Origin: Norana najaformis | Taxonomy: Eukaryota > Annelida > Clitellata > Crassiclitellata > Hormogastridae | Direction: 5' to 3' | Length of the DNA stretch: 64,000 bases | Assembly: GCA_964023275.1 (NCBI GenBank) | Contig: OZ029928.1 | Span: 1,860,001 to 1,924,000 of the forward strand | Part shown: positions 48,301 to 55,275 of the stretch, in pieces | Layout: the number at the start of each line of letters is the position of its first letter | Position numbering within the stretch: position 1 is the first letter of the stretch | Made by a program: the position numbers and the translations under genes | The notes under the pieces: model-generated | The model's database searches: none | What the model was told of the DNA's origin: nothing | Seen by the model: only the letters and a program-made list of their open reading frames with translations

Positions 48301-49289
48301 TATTACGACATTGACATTGAAGTATATAAATGGACTGATTTATCATATGATGTATGTAAATATAAATGTAATAATATTGATTTATTGTTACGTTGGTTGC
48401 TTGAAATGGTTTACTATTCTGCTTGCATTGACTTTAAAAGGATTTATAAAGCTGTTTACTACGCTGCTTTTTAAAGCTAGGTAATAATATGAGAAAATGT
48501 TATTCAGGTGAAGGTACCAGCCAACGTATATCTATCTTCTTTTCTTATTCATCTCAGTTTTTCTTTTTCAGGTGATCTTGTCGTTAACCCTCAGACGAGT
48601 CTAAGCGGCAAGCCTGGACACGCCGTCGGCATTTCAGTTGCGGTAATTCTTCTGATAGGTGTCGCTATCGGCCTCGCTGCTCTGTTGCTTTATAGACGAC
48701 ATCGAACAAAGAATCGATCGGAGATGCTACTACAAGAAAACGAAGAAGAAACAGCTCAGCACGGTTTGGAAAATGACAACGAAGAATCAGGTGGAAATTC
48801 AGTCTTATGTTTGCTGGTATTTAAACGTGTATACAGCGCCTTTAAGATGCCTGCTCAAGGCGTTGAGACATTGCTTCTTTGATAGACCTAAACGTAGAGT
48901 CTTTGGGTGAGATTAAAACTTTTCTTGGCGGTAATTGAGGGGATGACTTTTCCAGAGGGACGTTCCAATGCACAAGAGAACACAAATCGCGGTATGAGAG
49001 CAAGGGCTCAACAGATCTTGAGGTCTTTATCGACCAGGCCGGCTCGAGAGAGAGAGAGAGAACACGGAGCTGCCTGGTGTACTCTAGGGTCGATTATCAA
49101 ATGGATAATCAGAGGGATAAGTAATCGAATGAAAGGAATGCTTTGTTTTCAGGAACGTTTTCTGCAGCTCAAGACCAGGACACCTCAAGATATGTTCTGC
49201 TAAGACCACTCAGCCATCCTGATGAGTCATCATCGAGCAGAAATTGCGCACAGTTCAACGAGGAAATGCAGCCAGTTCTCTTAGATTAA
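24958..49289 (+). CDS. eight-CUB-domain single-pass membrane receptor, 21 exons, 1200 aa
   Basis: Exon-by-exon reading gives one continuous frame: 70, 27, 203+202, 206+190, 206+184, 203+175, 30, 203+199, 197+181, 209+184, 197+181, 219 and 137 nt, total 3603, ending in TAA. Order: signal peptide (aa 1-22), linker, CUB1-4 (33-555), linker 2 (556-565), CUB5-8 (566-1082), transmembrane helix (about 1100-1123, stop-transfer YRRHR), 77-residue tail. Each CUB is two exons split at phase 0 after the D-W-L-T strand; domain borders are phase 1, typical of shuffled modules. Every CUB has six cysteines where four are usual. The tail has SRYVLL, which fits both YxxL sorting and ITIM-type consensus. CUBs usually bind protein or glycan ligands, so a cell-surface recognition role is inferred. 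I recognise no named orthologue. Introns contain LINEs and microsatellites. Confidence 0.88.
26087..26113 (+). CDS. CUB receptor exon 2: linker 1
   Basis: A 27-nt micro-exon (ENSTSAGIS) between TGTTTTGACAG and GTAAGA, phase 1 on both sides. It is homologous to the micro-exon at 37176; flanks also match (GTTTTGACAGAGAATTC vs GTGTTAACAGAGAATTC). Confidence 0.75.
26390..27200 (+). pseudogene. non-LTR retrotransposon C-terminal domain, decayed (intron 2)
   Basis: An ACT/ACC trinucleotide tract (26390-26512) is followed by [20 protein letters not shown], a CxC zinc-knuckle-like block (CACGT...[15 protein letters not shown]), then [20 protein letters not shown] and KNTK. After a one-base deletion near 26905 it continues [20 protein letters not shown] to [16 protein letters not shown]. 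The PD...D pattern looks like a restriction-like (PD-D/ExK) fold. The copy ends at TACCTTGGGTAAAA then (TAA)n. Confidence 0.75.
27240..27800 (+). pseudogene. second decayed copy of the same retrotransposon 3' end plus (TGA)n(TAA)n
   Basis: Broken frames preserve [10 protein letters not shown], then [14 protein letters not shown]. The terminal motif CTACCTTGGGATAAAA is followed by ATG/TAA repeats to about 27790, immediately upstream of the CUB1 exon region. Confidence 0.65.
28055..28257 (+). CDS. CUB receptor exon 3: CUB1 N-terminal half
   Basis: [19 protein letters not shown] through NCTYIIS to DCDIDNIT; acceptor ATTTCAG, donor ACG/GTATGC. Contains Cys 1-3 of the domain. Confidence 0.88.
28655..28980 (+). 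mobile_element. CR1-like LINE fragment (intron 3)
   Basis: Decayed frames preserve CNAILASV and [16 protein letters not shown] then ASEYIQ, the C-terminal RT blocks of CR1-type elements. Confidence 0.6.
29028..29229 (+). CDS. CUB receptor exon 4: CUB1 C-terminal half
   Basis: [41 protein letters not shown]; acceptor ACTGCAG, donor CATG/GTATGA. The paired extra cysteines are VGC and SNC. Confidence 0.85.
29565..29632. repeat. GGT/GGC trinucleotide tract
   Basis: Intronic low-complexity run upstream of the CUB2 exon; Val/Ala frames over it are artefacts. Confidence 0.9.
29706..29911 (+). CDS. CUB receptor exon 5: CUB2 N-terminal half
   Basis: [39 protein letters not shown]; acceptor TTTTTCAG, donor ACG/GTTAGT. 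Confidence 0.88.
30000..31300. repeat. intron sequence shared with introns 7 and 15 of the same gene
   Basis: AAGGTAAG-rich sequence (30005-30075), a GAATGAAAGTGTATGTGGTTC block (30190-30210) and ATCAATCAGTCATT-type low complexity (31150-31290). All recur in the intron between CUB3 halves (33060-33120, 33369-33389, 33615-33760), and the last also between CUB7 halves (41818-41945). The introns were duplicated together with their exons. Confidence 0.75.
31327..31516 (+). CDS. CUB receptor exon 6: CUB2 C-terminal half, GC donor
   Basis: [42 protein letters not shown]; acceptor TTCCAACAG. The only phase-compatible donor is CAG/GCAAGT, a GC-AG intron. An internal GTAAGG would end the exon in the wrong phase. 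Confidence 0.82.
31530..31680 (-). mobile_element. CR1-like LINE 3' tail
   Basis: (CTAAT)n then GACTTCTATAGCGCCGTTAT, the inverse of the ends at 11030-11090 and 61200. A CAGC tetranucleotide run follows at 31726-31752. Confidence 0.6.
32381..32586 (+). CDS. CUB receptor exon 7: CUB3 N-terminal half
   Basis: [39 protein letters not shown]; acceptor TTTTCCAG, donor ACG/GTTAGT. Confidence 0.9.
32723..32786. repeat. (AG)n microsatellite
   Basis: About 64 bp of AG in the CUB3 intron. A second, 34206-34246, lies in the next intron. Confidence 0.97.
33835..34018 (+). CDS. CUB receptor exon 8: CUB3 C-terminal half, GC donor
   Basis: [44 protein letters not shown]; acceptor TTTTACAG, donor CAG/GCAAGT. 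The GC donor is conserved with exon 6. Confidence 0.88.
34240..34490 (+). mobile_element. RTE-like LINE 3' coding end
   Basis: [20 protein letters not shown], then [18 protein letters not shown] after stops, then [16 protein letters not shown]: the extreme C terminus of RTE-type ORFs. Confidence 0.85.
34491..35463. other. intron 8 remainder
   Basis: AT-rich intronic sequence with no further feature that I recognise. Confidence 0.5.
35464..35666 (+). CDS. CUB receptor exon 9: CUB4 N-terminal half
   Basis: [39 protein letters not shown]; acceptor ATACGCAG, donor ACG/GTCAGT. Confidence 0.88.
36345..36519 (+). CDS. CUB receptor exon 10: CUB4 C-terminal half
   Basis: [39 protein letters not shown]; acceptor ATGTGTAG, donor GCCG/GTTAGT. 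It has no ATG, so a simple ORF scan misses it. Confidence 0.82.
37176..37205 (+). CDS. CUB receptor exon 11: linker 2
   Basis: A 30-nt micro-exon ([10 protein letters not shown]) between GTGTTAACAG and GTAAGA, phase 1 on both sides, homologous to exon 2. It marks the start of the second four-CUB module. Confidence 0.75.
37206..37345. repeat. GTAAGAATTCCTTTACTTATTCG-type tandem repeat after linker 2
   Basis: Three to four imperfect repeats of about 38 bp (GGTAAGAATTCCTTTACT) start at the splice donor itself, so several alternative GTAAGA donors lie in a row. Confidence 0.75.
37790..38350 (-). mobile_element. CR1-like LINE C-terminal RT fragment
   Basis: Minus frames read [20 protein letters not shown] then [19 protein letters not shown], and further on [20 protein letters not shown] and [19 protein letters not shown]. 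Frameshifts break it; it lies between linker 2 and CUB5. Confidence 0.8.
38421..39224. other. intron 11 remainder
   Basis: Non-coding. CTGCTG-rich patch at 39098-39132. No other feature recognised. Confidence 0.4.
39218..39330 (+). repeat. retrotransposon tail with (ATG)n(TAA)n next to the CUB5 acceptor
   Basis: GCTACCTCGGGTAAAA is followed by about 50 bp of GATGAT repeats and about 30 bp of AATAAT repeats, ending 14 bp before the exon. The same order is seen before CUB1 (27684-27790). Confidence 0.9.
39344..39546 (+). CDS. CUB receptor exon 12: CUB5 N-terminal half
   Basis: [36 protein letters not shown]; close to CUB1. The acceptor TCATCCAAG lacks a real pyrimidine tract because a TAA microsatellite occupies that place. 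Donor ACG/GTAGGC. Confidence 0.8.
39756..39954 (+). CDS. CUB receptor exon 13: CUB5 C-terminal half
   Basis: [40 protein letters not shown]; acceptor TTTCACTGCAG, donor CCAA/GTATGA. Confidence 0.82.
40283..40479 (+). CDS. CUB receptor exon 14: CUB6 N-terminal half
   Basis: [34 protein letters not shown]; acceptor TATTTTCACAG, donor ACG/GTTAGT. No ATG, so missed by ORF scans. Confidence 0.85.
40898..41078 (+). CDS. CUB receptor exon 15: CUB6 C-terminal half
   Basis: [42 protein letters not shown]; acceptor TTGAACAG, donor GACG/GTAAGC. Confidence 0.88.
41534..41742 (+). CDS. CUB receptor exon 16: CUB7 N-terminal half
   Basis: [38 protein letters not shown]; acceptor GCTGTCAG, donor ATC/GTAAGT. 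Closest to CUB3. Confidence 0.9.
42053..42236 (+). CDS. CUB receptor exon 17: CUB7 C-terminal half
   Basis: [47 protein letters not shown]; acceptor TTTGCTTAG, donor ACAG/GTAAGT. Confidence 0.9.
42837..43210 (+). mobile_element. L2-like LINE 3' end (intron 17)
   Basis: [17 protein letters not shown]-like codons with a frameshift, then the family tail GATCTTGACCTGGAACCGAA to GACGCTGTAGAAATATCGAA. Confidence 0.8.
43491..43872 (+). mobile_element. Tc1/mariner-derived MITE with 102-bp terminal inverted repeats
   Basis: Left arm 43491-43592 starts CACTGTGTCCGGAAAAATTC and right arm 43771-43872 is its near-perfect inverse. TA lies on both sides (43489-43490, 43873-43874). Between the arms is an ATG (43700) with [20 protein letters not shown], like the N-terminal helix of a Tc1/mariner-type transposase, cut off after about 25 codons where the right arm begins. 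It inserted into the 3' UTR of the LINE at 43220-46890. Confidence 0.9.
44372..44451. mobile_element. 60-bp insertion with 10-bp target-site duplication
   Basis: AAAGTAAGAT occurs at 44372-44381 and 44442-44451. The insert starts CTTCTTCTTGTGGTGCTCTG and ends GGCGCCATTTAAA. Probably a 5'-truncated SINE in minus orientation. Confidence 0.7.
47037..47233 (+). CDS. CUB receptor exon 18: CUB8 N-terminal half
   Basis: [39 protein letters not shown]; acceptor CTCTTTTAG, donor CAG/GTGAGT. Confidence 0.88.
47705..47885 (+). CDS. CUB receptor exon 19: CUB8 C-terminal half
   Basis: [40 protein letters not shown]; acceptor TTGTTCAG, donor CATG/GTAGTA. Confidence 0.87.
48572..48790 (+). CDS. CUB receptor exon 20: transmembrane segment
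   Basis: [15 protein letters not shown] juxtamembrane stalk, [20 protein letters not shown] then LLLY helix, RRHRTKNR stop-transfer, acidic [18 protein letters not shown]. Donor CAG/GTGGAA is weak. If not used, the frame runs on to TGA at 48880-48882 and gives a shorter alternative tail. Confidence 0.87.
49153..49289 (+). CDS. CUB receptor exon 21: cytoplasmic tail and stop
   Basis: [20 protein letters not shown], then a Ser-rich DESSSSRN and [12 protein letters not shown]. Acceptor TTTGTTTTCAG. Phase and open length fit exon 20. SRYVLL (Tyr1169) fits YxxL and S-x-Y-x-x-L. Confidence 0.82.
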
Positions 49290-50089
49290 TCCTGCCTTTC
49301 CTCAGAAAAGCCTCGAAAGGTCGCCACAGCTCTCTTTTGCAGATAATTCAGAATTTCTAGTTGGAATACAACGGCGACGAACACGTTTAGACGGTGCTCA
49401 ATCTCATCTGATTGAAGACTTCGCCTTTAAGAGACCCTAACACGTGCTATATAAATAATTAGCGACATACACATAGGGCTATATTTGACGAACTCTTATC
49501 TTTATTTTGACTAGACTTAGAGCGTCAGGGAAAGACTGTTCCACGATAAGAATTGCCTTACTGTCCATTATGTTTGATATGAATGCTAGGAGTCAACTTT
49601 GGAAGATGTCTGACAGAGGATCGTGGTGTATTTTTTTACTGCTGGCGGCTTTTAAGGAGAATCAGTGTTCGAACTGTATTCACGTTTGTTGTTCGCAAGA
49701 TGTGACTCTTGTTCATCACTTAGAAGGGTTTGCTGTTCAGATATGCGCGTCACGCATTTCCTCTCCACTTTTGCACCTGTTCACACAAATAATACTTGAT
49801 TAACAGTTTTGTGCCCAGGTTTAACTAACTGTGTTGTAAGAGCTTACCTTTTTTAGAATCGGCAGAGGAAAGAACTCTTTTATGGGAACAATGCAGATCA
49901 GAAACAAGGAACGAAGTAATTTTCTGTTTTAATTGATAATTGTTCAAACTAAAATGGTATCAATTTTAACTAACTTTCAACCGTTTTAAGCAAAATTAAT
50001 GCTACTGCAGTTAAGAACGGATCCGTGGCCCTCACTTAAGAAGTGTCACCTGTTAAAGCCAGGTGTTTTAGAGGAAATTCGGAGGTCGG
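49290..50089. other. 3' flank of the CUB gene and 5' flank of zinc-finger gene 3
   Basis: No gene recognised. An ORF at 49507-49803 opens without an ATG-led domain and has no family features. Confidence 0.4.
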
Positions 50090-50524
50090 ATGTCGAAAGG
50101 GCAGAACGACGCTTGTCTCGTGTGTGATAAATCATCTTTATGCAAAAGTCATTTGAATTACCATCAGAGAACCCAAACTACAGAGAAGCCATATCAGTGT
50201 GAATTATGCAAAAAGGTTTTCGCAAAAAAAGGTGACATAAATAGGCATTCAAAAACCCACAATAAAGATAGACCATACACATGTCATGAAGCATTTAGGA
50301 AGCCCGGCAGTCACGCCAGAACTCACACAGAAGAAATTCAAAATCTGGAATTATTTGGAAATCAGACATCATCTGTTGCTGACACTCAACCTTTCCTGCT
50401 GAAACAATACAGTTGTGCGCTTTTCCGTGCAATATATGAAATCGAAAATAAATTTATGGAGCCCTGCTTCCATGTGTGTTGTACCCCTGTGAAGGAAGAC
50501 TTTCTTGAACTATTTGAAAATTAG
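50090..50524 (+). CDS. short degenerate C2H2 zinc-finger paralogue 3 (144 aa)
   Basis: One intact finger (CELCKKVFAKKGDINRHSKTH, preceded by the linker TTEKPYQ), one with the last His replaced (CLVCDKSS...YHQRTQ), and one with an internal deletion (YTCHEAFRKPGSHARTH). The C terminus YSCALFRAIYEIENKFMEPC then VKEDFLELFEN aligns with the C-terminal module of genes 1 and 2, but CxxC has become CALF. The frame is still open, so it is either a recent pseudogene or a shortened gene. Its downstream flank (50870-51290) is homologous to that of gene 1. Confidence 0.6.
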   Translation: MSKGQNDACLVCDKSSLCKSHLNYHQRTQTTEKPYQCELCKKVFAKKGDINRHSKTHNKDRPYTCHEAFRKPGSHARTHTEEIQNLELFGNQTSSVADTQPFLLKQYSCALFRAIYEIENKFMEPCFHVCCTPVKEDFLELFEN

Positions 50525-50849
50525 CTGCCCAAGTTTTTATTTTAAAAAATAAATGCGAATTATGCAATTTATTATTTAAAACTCTTTTTCATACAGTACT
50601 TGGCAAATTAGTCTAAATTTTTAACATGGAACATAGTAGCATGCATTGCAGACGTTTCTACTCTGCAGGATTTGTGGAAATACTTCTGCACATGCCTGAC
50701 TCTGAAATAATCTTCTTGTGAAAATGTGTTTTTCTTTCGTTAATTCTCTTTAAAAAAACTTTAAGTTGATGGAACATTACTGTATCTGTTTGCTCTACTG
50801 CTTTAGAAACACAAAGCAAGAAGTAAAGTAGAAGATTTTATAAAGCTGT

Positions 50850-51290
50850 TATATGGCTCGGCGATTTACAGAACCATGCATTACATTTACTTGTTAATAA
50901 GTAACTATTTTGTAACAAGGAATGAATGAACATAACAAGTAAATATAGAAACTGCACAGTTAAATTATAATTATTACACAGCTAGGGAGTTGTATTTTGG
51001 TCTCATCCATTCGTGGGTTGCACAAGGTGACCTGGTTGTCCCACCAGCTCAATCTTCCAGGGTGCAGCGCAGACGCTTCACCTTCTAGAATAAGTTGCCT
51101 AGTAACATATGACATGAGCTGCTCGATCTTTCCTTATATCCTTTCATAAGCGCTTGAAAACCATTATGTGCGACCACGGTTTTGTATTTTCCGGCGGCAG
51201 CGCTGCCGATGAGTCTCTCTTGAAGAGATGCTATATAAATCTGTGATTACAATGACAAAAAGTAACCTCAAATAAAGGAGCAAAATAAAT
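50850..51290. repeat. flank duplicated from 10820-11500
   Basis: Starts TTTATAAAGCTGTTATAT (right arm of the 10804 hairpin) and continues with the blocks listed for 11100-11500. An inserted LINE-like GATTACAATGACAAAAAGTA piece separates the last blocks. Confidence 0.85.
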
Positions 51291-53062
51291 GCATGGCTAA
51301 TGGGCTGTATACACTATACAGTGTCCAATAGAGCAATCATGGTTACCGTATTTTCTTCCTCCAGGGCTGTGGATAATGAAGCTTGATCTATTCGATGCCG
51401 GAAATCTTTGAAATGGTCAAACAGTTTCATATGTGGAGACTTTGAAACACCGTCGATGTTAGCCATGTTCTCTGCGATGTGATGAAGGCAGAGCGGCAGT
51501 TTATTCACGAGCGCTGCGTCAAATCAGTGGGACTATCCAAAGATGCCATGTCAAGAATCAAGTCTGGTTGTCAGAAGACCAGAGAGGGAGAGAGAGAGAG
51601 AGAAGGGGAGGAGCTGTGTGGGTGGGTTATGTCTTTCTGGGAATCATCAAAGTAATGAAGATAGCAATGCTGCATAAGTTGCTTTTCGATTTCAAACAGT
51701 TTGAGAGATACATAAGCTAATACGTATGTTTTGTAAGTTTCACTCTATTGTGACTTTATTGAGCCCTTATCACCCAATTGGGATCAATAAAGTTATTATC
51801 AGGAAATTGCTTGAAATTATAAAATGATAGGGAAGAAATCAAGCAAAAGTTATTGATGTCCTAAATTAGACCTGCACACAGCTACAAGTATTACACATCT
51901 AAACAAAAGATACATGTCACAAATTTAAAGATCAAAAGTTAATCATGCGACACAATACCGTGGACCCCAGGGGTGGGCGGAATGATGTGCGGTGGGTGAG
52001 GCGGTGAAGCTGAGACAGGACGATCACAAAGTCGACAATAGGGCGTTGAAGGCGAAGGCTTTCTTGAGCGGGACTTCGACGACGAACAAAGTTCCGACAG
52101 CGTCCCAAGACTGGTTCATCCAAGACCTCAGAGTTCATCTACACCAGCACCGATCTGGCGTCTCTCCAAGACTCCTCAGCGCGTCACTTCGTGTGCTGAC
52201 CCTCGGATTTGCAGGGCGTCCAAACTCCGCATTTCACAGACATACCTACATGTACATACCCATAAGTATGCACATATATGCAGACTTGCGTTTGTACGTA
52301 CATACGTTCTGACATATATATATATACATTCATACATCAATACATGCATATACACAGACATATATATATATATATATAATGCAATGCATACATCTGCACT
52401 GTTAGAAGGCCAAACAACCTAGAGAGAATGTGAGAGCGAAGACAGATTGAGAAGAGAGGAAGAGCAAAAAATGAACGACACATACCAGGGAAGAGTCAAA
52501 GGAATAAACGGAAAAGGGAAAATACGAGAAGCAGCGTTCATACATTATCAGCAGGTCAGTCGGCGTATGGTCTTAACCAGAAGTCGGACTTTCTTTAATT
52601 AATATCAGGTTTAATCAGTGCACCCAGACATACCCATGCTCACAAAGCCTATGGCTACGGTCTCTATATATTCGCCCTCGAGCTGAATAGACGAGTTCAG
52701 CGTACAAAGGCAAAACATAGTCGTGAAAGCAGAAAGTGGCAGCCGTAGCCTACCTCCACATGGATTACGGTCACCGTTGTGCGAACTCTTGCTACACCTA
52801 GTAAGCTACGCCTACAATATCGTCTACTTGTTTTGGGACCAACGTGACATCCAGGCGACTAACAACGCGACATATACGTGCATACATTAATAGCAACTTT
52901 CATCCATACACACGGCACCAATTATCAGCAGCTTTTCTTAATACAGCCAGATTTCCACAAGCAATAGTTTCTGTTTAGTCACATTAACGATGACGACGAC
53001 GATGATGATGCCGATTATGACGACGATAACGAGGTTGGTGGTTGTGATGGGGTGATTTACAC
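51291..53062. other. non-coding interval downstream of the P450 exons
   Basis: Contains AG-rich (51585-51606) and ACATAC/TATA-rich (52240-52380) low complexity. No further P450 exon could be supported. Confidence 0.4.
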
Positions 53063-53251
53063 TCGAGAGCCCATTTGAAGATCTCGTGTTCCAGTTTCGG
53101 AACGACTCCGTTGTCCAAACCTCTGCGGTGGATTTGCTCCACGAGGTCCGTGGTTGTTTCATCCACTGGTCCGAGGTGTTTAAGGACCTCGAAGGGTCTC
53201 AGGATCTTTTTGCTTAGAACAGTTCGATGGCGAAACCAATCTTCGCCTTGA
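53063..53251 (-). CDS. mitochondrial-clan cytochrome P450, internal exon b
   Basis: The minus frame QGEDWFRHRTVLSKKILRPF then EVLKHLGPVDETTTDLVEQI to HEIFKWALE is the helix C region (W-x3-R, where the Trp and Arg contact haem propionates) and helix D-E region of CYP24/27/44-type enzymes. Acceptor ATCAG on the minus strand; donor GA/GTGTAA. It joins in phase 2 with the exon at 53682 (VYG-QGEDW). Downstream I-helix, K-helix and haem-Cys exons are not found in the window, so the gene is partial, spread over long introns, or a remnant. Confidence 0.75.
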
Positions 53252-53316
53252 CTGATCAATATGCAAACAACAAAATTTTCACGAAAACTTACATTTAAAT
53301 TTAAATAGCATTTGCT

Positions 53317-53600
53317 ACAAGTATAGTATAGTATAGTATAGTATAGCATAGTTTAGTATAGTATAGTATAGTATAGCTTAGCAGAACATAGTATAGCATA
53401 GTACAGTACAGTATAGTAGAGTATAGTATAGAGTAGAATAGTATGGTACAGTATCCCATAGTAAAGCACAGCATAGCATAAGGTATCAGGGCATAGCATA
53501 GTACAGTAGAGCATAACAAAATGCAATATAGTATAGCATAGTAAGGTGTAGCATATTATAGCATAGTAAAGCATAGTATAGCATAGCAAGCATAGTATGC
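53317..53600. repeat. AGTAT/AGCAT pentanucleotide array
   Basis: About 280 bp of imperfect GTATA(G) repeats in the intron between the two P450 exons; Tyr/Thr/Leu-rich ORFs over it are artefacts. Confidence 0.92.
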
Positions 53601-53681
53601 TTGCGTGCATGTGTTCTAGCGTGCAATTAGGCCTACATATATTAGTGCGACGCGTGATCTGTGTAGATTAAGACGACCGAC

Positions 53682-53887
53682 CCGTAGACCAATCCAAGTC
53701 CTATGCCTCGCTTGCGTTGATAGAGAGCGAATGGATCCATTTCGATGCGATTGGGATATTTTCCGTCGACGTAGATGACCTTTGCGTACTCCTTTGGATC
53801 ACTAATGACGACCGACTTCAGATGACCGATCTGCTCTCGATAGATTGGACCATACACAGCTGCTCTCTTTTCCATCACCTTCATTCA
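53682..53887 (-). CDS. mitochondrial-clan cytochrome P450, internal exon a
   Basis: The minus frame VMEKRAAVYGPIYREQIGHL then KSVVISDPKEYAKVIYVDGK then YPNRIEMDPFALYQRK to GIGLGLVYG is the beta1/helix B to helix B' segment of mitochondrial P450s. Donor GG/GTCGGT. The 5' boundary is uncertain: a stop lies three codons upstream of the first Met and the acceptor has no pyrimidine tract because a CAC microsatellite (53918-53938) follows closely. Confidence 0.75.
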
Positions 53888-54797
53888 TTAATTCAAAACC
53901 TCTACGATTATATTGGTGGTGGTGGTGGTGGTGGTGGTGATTAATTAGTTTGAAGAAGCCAATCACGGCATTTTCCACTGGCTTCGTCGGCGTCATCATC
54001 ATCATCATCGTTAACATCATCACTAGCACCAACATCCAGAAATGTGCCAAAGACTGAAATAAAACGTTCCTAAAGGCAACCGAATGAGAACTGAGGTTAA
54101 AATAAAATTCAGGGTTAAAGTGTTGTGTAGCAATAATCAGTAACATATAAACATATCCTGACTACGGACTTAGGAAGCTTTGAGTCAACACTCAATGTTA
54201 TCCTGTGCAAACATAGACTTGGTTTGGCCTATGGCTATGAAGCGATGTTTATGATAGTATTTTATACTATATTGAAATATTTATTATTCTATATTCTTAT
54301 TGAAATGAAGCCACTTGATGCTAGAACATAATTCTGACAGTCATGCACTCATGCTTGGGCAAATTTTAATCATTCTTCCATTCCAATATTCCATTCCATT
54401 GCACCAATCATGCTACACTGATTCTACTAATACAGTAAAGTTTTGCTTTTGCTAAGTTACGTATCGGAACTAATCTTCGTTTCCGCCGCAGATTCGAACC
54501 TTTTGTACGATACTTTCTAAGCATATCATCTTGGCGTACATGAGGACGTATGGGCTTCCAGGTGTACAGTCGAGCCTCAAATCTACGCCGTCTTCAGTCG
54601 GGTAATGGTCTCTGCGGAGGAGGAGCGACGATGGTCTTTGAGTTAACCTCGACCGTCATTCATAGGTGGCCCTTCAACCTAACGACCGCAATTCTGCGCT
54701 GATCTAACATTACCTTGGCGTTTGCAGCTCTCGGCCCAATTAACAGCCGTGGCCCAGTTTTCATCTGAGAGTCGGGACGCTGTCTGTCTTGTGTAAT
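53888..54797. other. non-coding flank with (CAC)n and (ATC)n tracts
   Basis: No P450 5' exon (proline-rich PGP hinge) recognised; trinucleotide tracts at 53918-53938 and 53990-54012. Confidence 0.4.
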
Positions 54798-55065
54798 CGT
54801 AATCGTAATCTTAATTCCGAGATTTCTACAGCGCCCAACGAAAGCCGCGCCGCGGGGACCAGCTAATTCACAGGCACTCAGTCAAAACAAAATCGATGGG
54901 CAAAAAGGATTCGGTTTCAGGTCAAGATCCAAAAGTCAAGCCGAGAGACAGCGTGGCAACTATGGGGGGTGTTTGGGGTTGGAGAGGAGAGAGACAAGAA
55001 GAAGGGGTGTCAGGATAGGATCTGTGAAAGAGGAATGTTTTCAGTTTTGAGTGAAAGGCCGTAGC
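54798..55065 (-). mobile_element. L2-like LINE 3' tail
   Basis: Carries CGAGATTTCTACAGCGCCCA, CGCGCCGCGGGGACCAGC and GTCAGGATAGGATCTGTG; closest to the copy at 1985. Confidence 0.85.
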
Positions 55066-55094
55066 AGAAATTGCAAGCGGTGGAGCGGTGTGTA

Positions 55095-55275
55095 AACGGT
55101 GAAACGATAGAAACCAGTTATCTTTTTCAGCGCATCGCTGTTATAATCCAACACTTTACCGCTATTGCCTTCCATGGTACTTTGAAGGGTTCTAGCCGTC
55201 CCAGTATTTTTCATCTTCGGAGAATTTTGTTATTTGCTGAAGGATCATACATACCTCGGGTAAAAATTATAATAT
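55095..55275 (+). mobile_element. 3' end of the retrotransposon family seen at 26390
   Basis: ETSYLFQRIAVIIQHFTAIA then FHGTLKGSS matches [20 protein letters not shown] at 27040. Ends CATACCTCGGGTAAAAATTA. Confidence 0.8.

Noticed and set aside
8445-51290. Repeated 84-bp or 42-bp units as CRISPR arrays
   Set aside because: Units are contiguous coding or minisatellite repeats with no variable spacers, and the DNA is animal.
51932-52138. Minus frame with QESLRLQRP resembling a P450 K-helix (ExxR)
   Set aside because: No surrounding P450 similarity and no phase-compatible splice sites; most likely chance.
53301-53610. Tyr/Thr/Leu-rich minus-strand ORFs
   Set aside because: Translations of the AGTAT pentanucleotide array in the P450 intron.
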